Source: CAYYWP01 sp050176585 (GTDB lineage Bacteria > Desulfobacterota > Binatia > HRBIN30 > CADEER01). Taken from it: DNA of 31,847 nt. Shown one piece after another: positions 8,674 through 16,299 of the stretch; the first letter of the stretch is position 1, and each line of letters opens with the position of its first letter. A model generated the notes under the pieces. That model did no database searches. It was not told where the DNA came from and was given only the letters and a program-made list of their open reading frames with translations. Made by a program: the position numbers and the translations under genes. Location of the stretch: positions 1-31,847 of the forward strand of contig JBFXHX010000040.1 of NCBI GenBank assembly GCA_050176585.1. The letters run 5' to 3'.

Positions 8674-9450
8674 ATGGACCACCCCCATTTTCAGCTGGGG
8701 TTTTCGGCGCAGCATCGGGCGGCGATGTACGACGCTGGCGCCCGCACCATGAAAGCCTCGAAGGTACTGGCCATCCTCGAGGACTACCTCGGCTCCCTCG
8801 CCGGACTTGATCACCTCGACATCGGCTGCTCGACAGGGTTCCTGACGCTCCAGTACGGCGCTCGCTTTGCCAGCAGCACGGGAATCGACATCGATGAGGC
8901 CGCGGTCGACTATGCACGCCGTCACCACTGCCGCGACAACATTCAGTTCATGGTCGGCGATGGCGCACGGACCGGACTCCCGGAAGCGAGCTTTGACGTC
9001 GTCACGTGCACGCACATCTACGAGCACGTCCCGGACGCGCGCCAGCTGATGGCCGAGATCCATCGGGTGCTGAAGCCGGGGGGCATCTGCTTTTTCGCGG
9101 CTGGGAACCGCTTCAACTGGATCGAAGGGCACTATCATTTACCCCTGTTGGCGGCAGTCCCGAAGCCACTCGGCCACGCGTACCTTCGGCTCGCCGGTAA
9201 GGGCAACTATTACTACGAGACCCATCTCAGTTATTGGGGCTTGCGGCGTTTGGTGCGCGCATTCGACGTGATCGACTACACCCTGAAGGTCATCCAGGAC
9301 CCCATCCGCTTCTCGGCCACCGACTCCGTGGCACCGGGCTCGGTGAAGCAGAGGCTCGGATTGAGAGTTCTGAGACTCGCGTATTGGCTGTCTCCGACGT
9401 ATCTCTGGCTTCTCCGCAAGACACGTGAGAGTGCGCGGGTTCACGCATAA
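8674..9450 (+). CDS. Class I SAM-dependent methyltransferase
   Basis: 258 aa from ATG at 8674 (MDHPHFQLGFSAQHR). Motif I is LDIGCSTGFLTLQYG (about residues 48-62). The acidic SAM-ribose residue lies in TGIDIDEAA, and the post-I region reads FDVVTCTHIYEHVPD, then IHRVLKPGGICFFAAGNR. The C-terminal region is rich in Tyr/Trp (YYYETHLSYWG, LAYWLSPTYLWLLRK), perhaps for lipid or aromatic acceptor contact. It lies 115 bp after the GT4 gene behind a structured leader and only 14 bp before a second methyltransferase. Likely a glycan or lipid-linked intermediate methyltransferase; the substrate is not identified. Confidence 0.87.
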   Translation: MDHPHFQLGFSAQHRAAMYDAGARTMKASKVLAILEDYLGSLAGLDHLDIGCSTGFLTLQYGARFASSTGIDIDEAAVDYARRHHCRDNIQFMVGDGARTGLPEASFDVVTCTHIYEHVPDARQLMAEIHRVLKPGGICFFAAGNRFNWIEGHYHLPLLAAVPKPLGHAYLRLAGKGNYYYETHLSYWGLRRLVRAFDVIDYTLKVIQDPIRFSATDSVAPGSVKQRLGLRVLRLAYWLSPTYLWLLRKTRESARVHA

Positions 9451-9464
9451 GCGGCGATCACTGC

Positions 9465-10166
9465 ATGCGGGTCCATGTGCGACGGCAGTCGCAGCACCTC
9501 GTGCGCGTCGAGCCGGAGGAGCTCGCCGCGCTGCGCAAGCATGCGACTGGGCTGGACGACCAGGCCTGGGCGCAGCTGATCTATCCGTATGTCACCCCGC
9601 TCATCGCGCCGCTTGAATACCGGCGATTGAGCCTGCTCCTCCGCGCGCTTCCCGAGACCCACCGCGGTCATGTGCTCGAGGCGGGCACGGGGTTCGGCGT
9701 GCTGCTCCCGGCGCTCGCAGGGTCGGTCCGCGCCGTCGAGGCGATCGATATCCGAGTCGGCCTCGCCGCCGCGGCCAACCACCTCGTCAGAGCCCGGGGA
9801 CTAGAGAACACGCACGTCTCGGCTCAGGATCTTACGGCTCTGGCGTTCGCTGACGAGAGCTTCGATGCGGTGCTCACCGCCAGCGTGCTCGAGCACCTCG
9901 CCGACGAGCCGCTGGAGCGCGCGCTCGCCGAGATCCGGCGCGTTCTGCGCCCGGGCGGCGTGCTGTGCTGCTGCTCGCCGTCGGAAAACTCGCTGTACCG
10001 GGCGCTGCGCGTCGTGTTCGGCAAGACGAAGCCGGCTGACCATCACCAGACCGCGCGTACGATAGCCGCCGCGGTTACGCGCCACTTCACATCGGTTGCG
10101 GTGCGGAACATCCCGCGCTTCGGAAACGAGCTGGCGCTGTTCCAAATCGCGGTGGCGCGAGCATGA
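9465..10166 (+). CDS. Class I SAM-dependent methyltransferase (Methyltransf_11-like)
   Basis: 233 aa. Motif I VLEAGTGFGVLLPAL is at about residues 70-84, the acidic motif is AIDIRVG, and the post-I region reads FDAVLTASVLEHLADE, then LRPGGVLCCCSPSENSLYR. The N-terminal 65 residues form a family-variable cap. The ATG at 9465 has no obvious Shine-Dalgarno and lies 14 bp after the previous methyltransferase, so the two are probably co-transcribed. Two consecutive methyltransferases after a GT4 suggest modification of a sugar or of a quinone-like or lipid acceptor. The actual substrate is unknown. The gene converges with the minus-strand Ig-cassette gene ending at 10529. Confidence 0.85.
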   Translation: MRVHVRRQSQHLVRVEPEELAALRKHATGLDDQAWAQLIYPYVTPLIAPLEYRRLSLLLRALPETHRGHVLEAGTGFGVLLPALAGSVRAVEAIDIRVGLAAAANHLVRARGLENTHVSAQDLTALAFADESFDAVLTASVLEHLADEPLERALAEIRRVLRPGGVLCCCSPSENSLYRALRVVFGKTKPADHHQTARTIAAAVTRHFTSVAVRNIPRFGNELALFQIAVARA

Positions 10167-10528
10167 GCAGCGTTTCGGTGTGACGGCGGCACGGAGGCCG
10201 CCCGATGCTGATCGTAGCGCCGCCGATGACCACTGCCGCGATGCCATCGGCACACTCGCCGAGGAAACGACCGAAAGGGGCTCCCACCGCGCGCTGCCCG
10301 AGAGCCAAGGCTACGCGACCGTCGGCCCGGCGCACTCGCGCGCGCACGAACTGTCGAGCGTCCTGTAAGGGTGTTGTTTTACGGGCCTTGTCAGCCGTTG
10401 CGGTTGGTATGGGTTCTCTCTCGGTCGGGCACGCGGTGCCGTTCGGGGCTAGTCGGCGCTGCCAACAGGTCAGAGCTGAACCTCGGGCCTAGCTCGCACG
10501 CGCGCACAACGCCGCCGGCGCATCCTCA
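10167..10528. other. Convergent intergenic region; no gene recognised
   Basis: 362 bp between the stops of a plus-strand methyltransferase and a minus-strand secreted protein. It holds a copy of GAAACGACCGAAA (10264-10276), also found near 22657, and the hairpin at 10362-10385. Short open frames exist on both strands but none has a recognisable domain. Confidence 0.55.
10362..10385. terminator. Possible bidirectional terminator hairpin
   Basis: CCTGTAA (10362-10368) pairs with TTACGGG (10379-10385) over 7 bp including one T-G wobble, around a 10-nt loop containing TTGT. It lies between two converging genes. No clear T tract follows, so this is weak. Confidence 0.25.
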
Positions 10529-12520
10529 TCACGGCGTCACCGACACCGCCACGTTCGTCGATGCGGTGCCGAACCACGCCACCATCTCCTGCAGCATGCG
10601 CCACTGGAAGTTATACGTGCCCGGCGCGCTGGGCGCCTTGACTGTCCAGGTGAACGTCTTCTGCTGCCCCGGTGCGATGCTGTCGCCGGCCGCCAGGTAC
10701 ACCCGGGTGCCGCCCCAGTGCCCGAACAGCGCACCCAACCGGTAGCTCTCACCCGCCGTCCAGGTCGTGCCGCCGATGTTCTGCATCGTCACGGACGCCG
10801 TGTAGGTGTGACCGGCGGTCATGGTCGCGGGCACCGTTTGCGATACCATCGCGGCATTCCGCCCGGTTCCACTGACCACCACCGCCACGGGCGTGGTCGA
10901 CGCGCCGAACCATGCGACGCCCTCCTGCACCATGCGCCATTGAAAGTTGTAGGTGCCCGGCACCGTCGGGGCCTTCACGCTGAAGGCNNNNNNNNNNNNN
11001 NNNNNNNNNNNNNNNNNNNNNNNNNNNNNNNNNNNNNNNNNNNNNNNNNNNNNNNNNNNNNNNNNNNNNNNNNNNNNNNNNNNNNNNTCCTGCACCATGC
11101 GCCATTGAAAGTTGTAGGTGCCCGGCACCGTCGGGGCCTTCACGCTGAAGGCGAACGTCTTCTGTTGTCCCGGCGCGATGCTGTCACCCGCGGCGAGGTT
11201 GATGCGGGTCGTACCCCAATTGCCGTACAGCGCTCCGAGCCGGTAATTGCCGGCCGCCGTCCACGTCGTCCCGCCGGTGTTCTGCATCGTCACCGAGACG
11301 GTGTACGTCTGGCCGGCGGTCATCGCGCTCGGCACACTCTGCGATACCTGCACCGCGTTCTGTCCGGTGCCCGCGCTCACGGCCACGGCGACACTCGCGC
11401 TCGACGCGCCGAACCACGCCACGCCTTCCTGGAGCATGCGCCATTGGAAGTTGTACGTACCCGCCGCGGTCGGCGCGCGCACGCTCCAGGTGAACGTCTT
11501 CTGCTGCCCCGGCGCGATGCTCTCGCCCGCGGCGAGATATACCCGGGTGGCGCCCCAGCTCCCGGTCAGCGCTCCGAGCCGATGGCTCGTGGCCGCCGTC
11601 CACGTCGCACTGCCGGTATTCCGCATCGTGAGCGAGACCGTATACGCCTGCCCCGCCGTCATGCTGCTCGGCACGGTCTGACTCACGAACACGGAGGCGA
11701 GCGGCGGCACGGGCGTGGCCGTGCGGGTCGCCGTGGAGGTCCGCGTAGCGGTGCGCGTGAACGTGCTGGTCGCAGTCGAGGTGGCGATCGGCGTGTTCGT
11801 CGGTTGCGCCGTTGCCGTGCTGGTGGGCACGGCCGTGCTCGTCGGCACGGCCGTATTCGTCGGCACGGCCGTATCCGTGGGCACGGCCGTATTGGTCGGC
11901 GCGATCGTAGTAGTCGGCACGGCCGTATTGGTGGGAACGGCGGTATGCGTGACCGTGCGGGTCCGGGTGGCGGTCGCAGTCGCGGGAGGCGTCGCCGAAG
12001 CCGTGCTGGTCGCAGTCGGTACGACCACCGAGAACGAGCCGTCCACCGGAAGACAGCTGACTGCCCCTTCGTTCAGCGAGCAACCGGTCAGTCGCAGTGG
12101 GACACTTCCAAGCGCGATCGCCTTGAGCGGCAGACTGAGCAGCGTGCCGCTGTCACCGATCGGACCTGGGCACGCGATGCTGAGCCGCACGGAACCGGTG
12201 ACCGCGTTGGAGCTCGCCATGCACCCGGTTCCCAAGCTCCCGAGCGCGGCGGCATCCGTCACCTCGGCGATGGAGCTGTCGAGCTCGATCTCGAAGTCGG
12301 CAGCCTCGATGCCCGCACCACCGGTGATCGACAGAGCGACGTCCGCTTGCTGCCCCACCCCGGAAACCACAACCTTCGAAACCGCCACCGTTGCGGCGCG
12401 GGCGGCCGAGGCCGCACTGATCATAAAGAAGACCGCAATGGCCGCTGCGACCTGCGCAGCCGCGGTCAACGCGCAGTCCGGACGTCGTAACCCGTAGGAC
12501 CCACTGCTCCCTACTTGCAT
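10529..12520 (-). CDS. Secreted cohesin-like / Thr-rich linker / triple NBR1-type Ig-like domain protein (contains assembly gap)
   Basis: Start ATG at 12520 (MQVGSSG); a GTG codon immediately upstream (12523) is 7 nt from an AGGA and is equally possible. A signal peptide is visible (hydrophobic AAAIAVFFMISAASAARA, cleavage near residue 42). Residues 43-167 form a beta-rich domain resembling cohesin: VAVSKVVVSGVGQQADVAL, FEIELDSS, LLSLPLKAIALG. About 105 residues of Thr/Pro/Ala-rich linker (TATSTASATPPATATATR, repeated AVPTNT/AVPTST) follow. Then come NBR1-type Ig-like domains with TAGQTYTVSVTMQNTGG, TWTA, GALYGNWG, APGQQKTF, GTYNFQWRM and VAWFG motifs. The last domain reaches the stop (VAVSVTP). 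There is no LPXTG, PEP-CTERM or C-terminal membrane anchor. The N gap falls inside the second domain, between two identical 65-nt stretches; joining them would leave exactly three domains and about 608 aa. Function unknown, probably surface or matrix binding. Confidence 0.82.
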   Translation of the reverse strand: MQVGSSGSYGLRRPDCALTAAAQVAAAIAVFFMISAASAARAATVAVSKVVVSGVGQQADVALSITGGAGIEAADFEIELDSSIAEVTDAAALGSLGTGCMASSNAVTGSVRLSIACPGPIGDSGTLLSLPLKAIALGSVPLRLTGCSLNEGAVSCLPVDGSFSVVVPTATSTASATPPATATATRTRTVTHTAVPTNTAVPTTTIAPTNTAVPTDTAVPTNTAVPTSTAVPTSTATAQPTNTPIATSTATSTFTRTATRTSTATRTATPVPPLASVFVSQTVPSSMTAGQAYTVSLTMRNTGSATWTAATSHRLGALTGSWGATRVYLAAGESIAPGQQKTFTWSVRAPTAAGTYNFQWRMLQEGVAWFGASSASVAVAVSAGTGQNAVQVSQSVPSAMTAGQTYTVSVTMQNTGGTTWTAAGNYRLGALYGNWGTTRINLAAGDSIAPGQQKTFAFSVKAPTVPGTYNFQWRMVQXXXXXXXXXXXXXXXXXXXXXXXXXXXXXXXXXXAFSVKAPTVPGTYNFQWRMVQEGVAWFGASTTPVAVVVSGTGRNAAMVSQTVPATMTAGHTYTASVTMQNIGGTTWTAGESYRLGALFGHWGGTRVYLAAGDSIAPGQQKTFTWTVKAPSAPGTYNFQWRMLQEMVAWFGTASTNVAVSVTP
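10532..11697 (-). repeat. Triple NBR1-type Ig-like cassette, copy A
   Basis: C-terminal Ig-like block of the cohesin-like protein. Domains read in gene order end QEGVAWFG, QEGVAWFG and QEMVAWFG. Each domain is about 105-110 residues and shares long near-identical DNA segments with the other copies, for instance around GTGAACGTCTTCTGCTG. The block is interrupted by the N gap in domain 2. Confidence 0.8.
10988..11087. other. Assembly gap (100 N) flanked by identical 65-nt sequences
   Basis: The 65 bases before the gap (10923-10987) equal the 65 bases after it (11088-11152). The offset is 165 nt, exactly 55 codons, so the two edges are in the same frame and could be one overlapping sequence. 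Either the contig ends overlap and the gap is false, or a repeat unit is missing. Confidence 0.95.
11823..11948 (-). repeat. 18-nt tandem repeat encoding the Thr-rich linker
   Basis: Seven 18-nt units with plus-strand consensus GTCGGCACGGCCGTATTC run from 11823 to 11948. They encode six-residue units of the AVPTNT type on the minus strand. The fifth unit is the most diverged, and spacing is strictly 18 nt. The repeat is flanked by less regular Thr/Ala/Arg coding sequence. Copy number is likely to vary between strains. Confidence 0.85.
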
Positions 12521-12563
12521 CACTTCCGTGTCCTTCCCGGCCTGGCGAGGCCGGTCTTCCGCA

Positions 12564-12589
12564 GCCCGCAGCTCCCCCGAACTGCGGGC
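12564..12589 (-). promoter_or_regulatory. Hairpin in the leader of the cohesin-like gene
   Basis: Perfect 8-bp arms GCCCGCAG (12564-12571) and CTGCGGGC (12582-12589) with a 10-nt loop, 44-69 nt upstream of the start codon. It could affect mRNA stability or translation. No riboswitch class is recognised. Confidence 0.35.
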
Positions 12590-12824
12590 GCTCGAGCGAT
12601 CCTTCGTGGAACTTAGACTCGACGGTAGACCCGGCTTATCAGTCGTCGCCCTGACAACGCGAATGTGTGAATCGGCCTCGACGCGCGAGTCTAGGTGGAG
12701 CGTATCCCGCGCTTCGGTGCGCTGCCTCGCCGCGGTATGCGGCAATCGGCGAGTGCCGGACGGGCGGTGGGCAGTGCGCCGGCAGCGCGGGAATGCCGCG
12801 CCGCTCGCCGGGGTCGAGTCGCAG

Positions 12825-12863
12825 GATGCGTCATTTGACGCATCAGAAACTGCCGATGCGTCA
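12825..12863. promoter_or_regulatory. Operator-like cluster of three GATGCGTCA motifs
   Basis: GATGCGTCA at 12825-12833, its inverted copy TGACGCATC at 12836-12844 (2-bp spacer, a 20-bp palindrome), and a third direct copy at 12855-12863, exactly 30 bp from the first. Perfect nonamers in dyad plus direct arrangement look like binding sites of a dimeric regulator. They lie about 305-345 bp upstream of the cohesin-like gene. The regulator is unknown. Confidence 0.45.
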
Positions 12864-13028
12864 AGAACCCACCACAGCACGACGCGGTTTTCCATTGCAC
12901 TGCCTAGGCCGCCGCGGCCTGCTCAGCGAAAGTGCAATCGGGGTGCCACTTCCGTGCTAGTGGCGGTGATACACATCGTCCGCGGCGGGTGTTTCACCGC
13001 GGGCGGGCGCCGGGATGGCGCGCGCGGT

Positions 13029-16000
13029 CTACGAGCCCGGTACGATCTTGACCAGCGCGCCGTTACCGCGGACGAGGTACTGTTCCCCGTCTACGTCTTC
13101 GCCGAACGCATAGAGGCTGCTGGCGACGGGAGTGAATTGCGCAGCGGTCCACGTCAGCCCATTTTGCTGGGCCCACCACAACCGCCCCGAGCACAGATCG
13201 CCGTACAGGTACTTGCCGTACAGGTACGGGATCCGGGTGCCGCGGTACACGTACCCGCCGGTCACCGCGCACCCCGACGCGTGCGTATAGTCGACGACCG
13301 GCAGCGTATAGGACGCATCGTTGCAGACCGGCGGCGCGACCGGGCAGTTGCTCACGTCGCAGGTATCGCACGCGAACCCTTCCATGCGCTTCCAGCCGTA
13401 GTTCTCGCCGCCCGCGGAGTCGTGCGGGCGATAGTTGATCTCCTCGCGGGCCCCCTGGCCGACGTCGCCGATGAACAAGCTGCCGGTGAGCCGGTCGAAC
13501 GAAAAGCGCCACGGGTTCCGCAACCCTTTGGACCAGATCTCGTCGAGCGGGGGGCCAGCCCCGGCGAAGGGGTTCGAAGAGGGAATGCCGTAGTACGGCG
13601 GGGCGTTGACATTCTGGCTCACGTCGATGCGCACGAGCTTGCCGAGCAGCGTATCGTCGCGCTGGGCATTGCAACCCGGGCTCACGCTGTCGCATCCGCC
13701 GCCGCCGTCGCCGATGCCGGCGTACAAGTACCCGTCCGAGCCGAACTGCAGCTGGCCGCCATTGTGGTTCGTCGCTCCGGGGTGCGGGATGCCCAGCAAC
13801 GTCACGCGGCTGTTCGCATCGGCGATGTTGGGGTCGGCGGATACCTTGTACCGCGCGATCGTCGGGTTGCCGGACGGGTCGGTGTGGTACACGTAGAAGA
13901 GCCCGTTCTGCGCGTAGCCGGGATGACAAGCCATGCTGAGCAGACCGCGCTCCCCGCCCGAGGAGAGCGGTGTGACGGTGAGGAACGGGGTGGACAGCAA
14001 CTGCGTGCCATCCCAGATGCGTATCGCCCCGGCCTGTTCGGTGATGAACAGGCGGTGGTCGCCGCAGTTGGTGACCGAGGTGGGCGCGGAGAGCGCACTC
14101 GTCAGCGTCAGCAAGCCGATGGAGGGCGTAGCGCTCGCGAACGGCGTGTCCGTAGTCCAGTGCGGCCCTTGTGATGCTCCGCCCGCGCGGCGCTGGCCGT
14201 GGCTCGGTCCGCCGGCGGCACCCGATGCATCGGTGACGCGGTTCCCGTTGCCCTCGTCGAAGTGGTAGAGCGCGACCGTCGAGCCGTCCGGACTGAACGG
14301 CGCGCTGGGCCGGGTGAACGCGCCGCCGTAGCGCACGGTATTCGACAACCGCACCTCGTCGATCCAGCCGTGGTACGACGGAAACTGCGCACCCGCGTCG
14401 TGTTTTTCGGCGCCGATGACCAGGAACGGATCGCTGTCGGGACGCGCTGTCGAGCGGCCGTTGCGATAGCTGATGTCACCGGTCGGCCCGGTGCCCGAGC
14501 CATCGAGCTGGCCATCCACGAAGATCCGCAGCTGGCCATTGGCGGTGCTGCGCGTGACTGCGACGTGGTGCCACGCCCCATCCGCCACGTCGGTCGTGCC
14601 GCAGATCGTGGTGCCCGTACCCAGGCGATCGACACCGAACGCCAGCCGGCCGTCGCCGCCGAAGAGCGAGACGCCGTAATCGCCGCTGTCGCCGCTGCCG
14701 AACACGTCGCGGTCGAAGAGGATGTTGCCGCCGATCCAGTTGTCCCCGCCCGCCGCGCAGGTCCCGCTGGCGTTGCCGCTGCCGGTGCGCATCCAGAACT
14801 CCAGCGTGAAGTCGCCGCCCATATCGACGGGCCGCGGCGGAGCGTCGAGCGGGATCTTGACCCGATCGGTATCCGCGCTGCCGGTCCCGAAGAAGCGCAA
14901 AGAGAATCCGCCCACCGGGGCGGGCTGGGTCACAGTCACGGCGACGGTCGTGGTCGGTGCTCCGAACCACGCGACCATTTCCTGAAGCATGCGCCACTGG
15001 AAGTTGTACGTGCCGGTTGCGCTCGGCGCGCGGACGGACCAGGTGAACGTCTTCTGCTGCCCCGGCGCGATGCTCTCCCCCGATGCCATCGGGATGCGGG
15101 TGGTGCCCCAGTGCCCATACAGCGCTCCGAGCCGATAATTCTCCGCCGCCGTCCAGGTGGAACCGCCCGTGTTCCGCATCGTGACCGACACCGTGTAGGT
15201 CCGGCCCGCCGTCATGCTGCTCGGGACGCTCTGTGAAACGAAAGTGGCGTTGCGTCCGGCGCCGACCACGACGGCCACGTTCGCGCTCGGCGCGCCAAAC
15301 CACGCCACTCCTTCCTGCAGCATGCGCCATTGAAAGTTGTACGTGCCGGCGGTACTGGGCGCCCGTACGGTCCATGTGAAGGTCTTCTGCTGCCCCGGCG
15401 CGATGCTGTCGCCGGCGCCGAGTAAGACGCGGGTCACGCCCCAGTTCCCGTACAGCGCTCCCAGCCGGTAGTTGCTGGCGGCGGTCCACGTGATCCCGCC
15501 GGTGTTCTGCATCGTGACCGATACCGTATACGTCTGGCCCGCGGTCATGGTGGTGGGCACGGTCTCCGACACCATGGCGGCGTTGCGACCGGCGCCAGTG
15601 ACCGCCACCGCCACGTTGGTGCTCGAAGCACCAAACCACGCCACGCCTTCTTGCACCATGCGCCACTGGAAGTTGTGCGTCCCCGCCGTGTCGGGCGCTC
15701 TCACATTCCAAGTGAACGTCTTCTGCTGTCCTGGCCCGATGCTCTCGCCAGCGCCGAGCGAGACGCGGGTCGCGCCCCAGCCACCGTGCAGTGCTCCCAA
15801 CCGGTAGTGGCTGGCCGCCGTCCAGGTAGCCGATCCGGTATTCTGCATCGTCACGGATACCGCATACGTCTGGCCCGCCGTCATGGCGCTCGGCACGTTT
15901 TGGCCGATGAAGGCAGCCGCCCGCACGGGAACAGTCGGTGTGGCCGCACGGGTTGCGGTGGCGGCCGGAATCGGCGTGCGCGTGGGCGACGCAGTGGGTT

Positions 16001-16064
16001 GGGCTAGCGCGGTAGCCTGCGCGAGCCACCACAGCACGACAGCTGCTGCAAGCACTCGCCCCAT
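13029..16064 (-). CDS. Secreted fusion: triple NBR1-type Ig-like cassette, LamG domain, PQQ-type glucose/sorbosone dehydrogenase
   Basis: 1011 aa from ATG at 16064, which begins a clean signal peptide (MGRVLAAAVVLWWLAQATALAQ, cleavage near residue 21; only short parts needed: VLAAAVVLWWLA). An in-frame ATG at 16115 adds 17 acidic residues and is less likely. A short Thr/Pro linker leads to three Ig-like domains (about 49-379) ending QEGVAWFG, QEGVAWFG, QEMVAWFG. A LamG/concanavalin-like domain follows (about 386-638: FTLEFWMRTGSG, GAWHHVAVTRS, GWIDEVRLSNTVRYGG, ALYHFDEG). The C-terminal beta-propeller (651-1011) has soluble quinoprotein dehydrogenase motifs: GERGLLSMACHPGY, NHNGGQLQFGSDGYLYAGIGDGG (catalytic-type His near 767), GLRNPWRFSFD, GENYGWKRMEG. 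It presumably oxidises sugars outside the cytoplasm while bound to glycans or surfaces. PQQ dependence is inferred from family. Confidence 0.88.
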   Translation of the reverse strand: MGRVLAAAVVLWWLAQATALAQPTASPTRTPIPAATATRAATPTVPVRAAAFIGQNVPSAMTAGQTYAVSVTMQNTGSATWTAASHYRLGALHGGWGATRVSLGAGESIGPGQQKTFTWNVRAPDTAGTHNFQWRMVQEGVAWFGASSTNVAVAVTGAGRNAAMVSETVPTTMTAGQTYTVSVTMQNTGGITWTAASNYRLGALYGNWGVTRVLLGAGDSIAPGQQKTFTWTVRAPSTAGTYNFQWRMLQEGVAWFGAPSANVAVVVGAGRNATFVSQSVPSSMTAGRTYTVSVTMRNTGGSTWTAAENYRLGALYGHWGTTRIPMASGESIAPGQQKTFTWSVRAPSATGTYNFQWRMLQEMVAWFGAPTTTVAVTVTQPAPVGGFSLRFFGTGSADTDRVKIPLDAPPRPVDMGGDFTLEFWMRTGSGNASGTCAAGGDNWIGGNILFDRDVFGSGDSGDYGVSLFGGDGRLAFGVDRLGTGTTICGTTDVADGAWHHVAVTRSTANGQLRIFVDGQLDGSGTGPTGDISYRNGRSTARPDSDPFLVIGAEKHDAGAQFPSYHGWIDEVRLSNTVRYGGAFTRPSAPFSPDGSTVALYHFDEGNGNRVTDASGAAGGPSHGQRRAGGASQGPHWTTDTPFASATPSIGLLTLTSALSAPTSVTNCGDHRLFITEQAGAIRIWDGTQLLSTPFLTVTPLSSGGERGLLSMACHPGYAQNGLFYVYHTDPSGNPTIARYKVSADPNIADANSRVTLLGIPHPGATNHNGGQLQFGSDGYLYAGIGDGGGGCDSVSPGCNAQRDDTLLGKLVRIDVSQNVNAPPYYGIPSSNPFAGAGPPLDEIWSKGLRNPWRFSFDRLTGSLFIGDVGQGAREEINYRPHDSAGGENYGWKRMEGFACDTCDVSNCPVAPPVCNDASYTLPVVDYTHASGCAVTGGYVYRGTRIPYLYGKYLYGDLCSGRLWWAQQNGLTWTAAQFTPVASSLYAFGEDVDGEQYLVRGNGALVKIVPGS
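14930..15918 (-). repeat. Triple NBR1-type Ig-like cassette, copy B
   Basis: Three consecutive Ig-like domains placed right after the signal peptide and linker, not at the C-terminus as in the other copies. Order of the key motif is QEGVAWFG, QEGVAWFG, QEMVAWFG, identical to copies A and C. Confidence 0.85.
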
Positions 16065-16177
16065 GACCGACGGGCCGTCGGGGTCAAGTGCGCGCAGCGC
16101 GCCCGAGCTGCTCATTTACGGACGTGGCCGGCTACTCGCGGGAGGCGTGTCCAGCGCGGGTCAGGTGGGGAACCGCA

Positions 16178-16223
16178 GGCGCCCCGGACCCCGTTTGAAC
16201 ATCGCAACGCGGTCCAGGGCGCC
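16178..16223 (-). terminator. Strong 13-bp hairpin between the first metalloprotease and the dehydrogenase gene
   Basis: GGCGCCCCGGACC (16178-16190) and GGTCCAGGGCGCC (16211-16223) pair over 13 bp with a 20-nt loop. In minus-strand RNA the single non-Watson-Crick position becomes a G-U wobble, so the fold favours that strand. It lies 77-122 nt after the protease stop and 114-159 nt before the dehydrogenase start. No T tract is seen. It may be a terminator or attenuator-like element, or a processing signal. Confidence 0.45.
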
Positions 16224-16299
16224 ACTCATTCGCTTCATCACGCGCGCGAACAGACGGTCAGCTCACTGTCCTCAGCAGCGCGCCGGCGATCATGCGCGG

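Larger units (their letters stand above)
12521..13028. other. Intergenic region upstream of the cohesin-like gene
   Basis: 508 bp between two minus-strand genes. It holds a leader hairpin (12564-12589) and a three-copy GATGCGTCA motif cluster (12825-12863). A GC-rich dyad follows the sugar-dehydrogenase stop, with CCGCGG at 12980-12985 and 12997-13002. Open frames crossing the region show no domain and are rejected. The promoter for the cohesin-like gene should lie here. Confidence 0.6.

Noticed and set aside
10087..10347. Minus-strand frame with a hydrophobic stretch (GIAAVVIGGATISIG)
   Set aside because: It overlaps the end of the methyltransferase gene, and no family match or conserved start is recognised; too weak to call a gene.
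11823..11948. Regular 18-nt repeats as a CRISPR array
   Set aside because: Units are contiguous, in frame and coding, with no spacers.
10718..12490. Plus-strand 590-codon open frame, with similar ones at 15883-17424 and 19903-21381
   Set aside because: These are antisense readings of the repeated Ig-cassette DNA; their His/Arg repeats arise from the periodic coding sequence on the other strand.
12836..12863. TGACGCATC / GATGCGTCA hairpin as a terminator for the dehydrogenase gene
   Set aside because: No T tract on the transcribed strand, and it lies about 165 nt beyond the stop; the three-copy arrangement fits a protein-binding site better.
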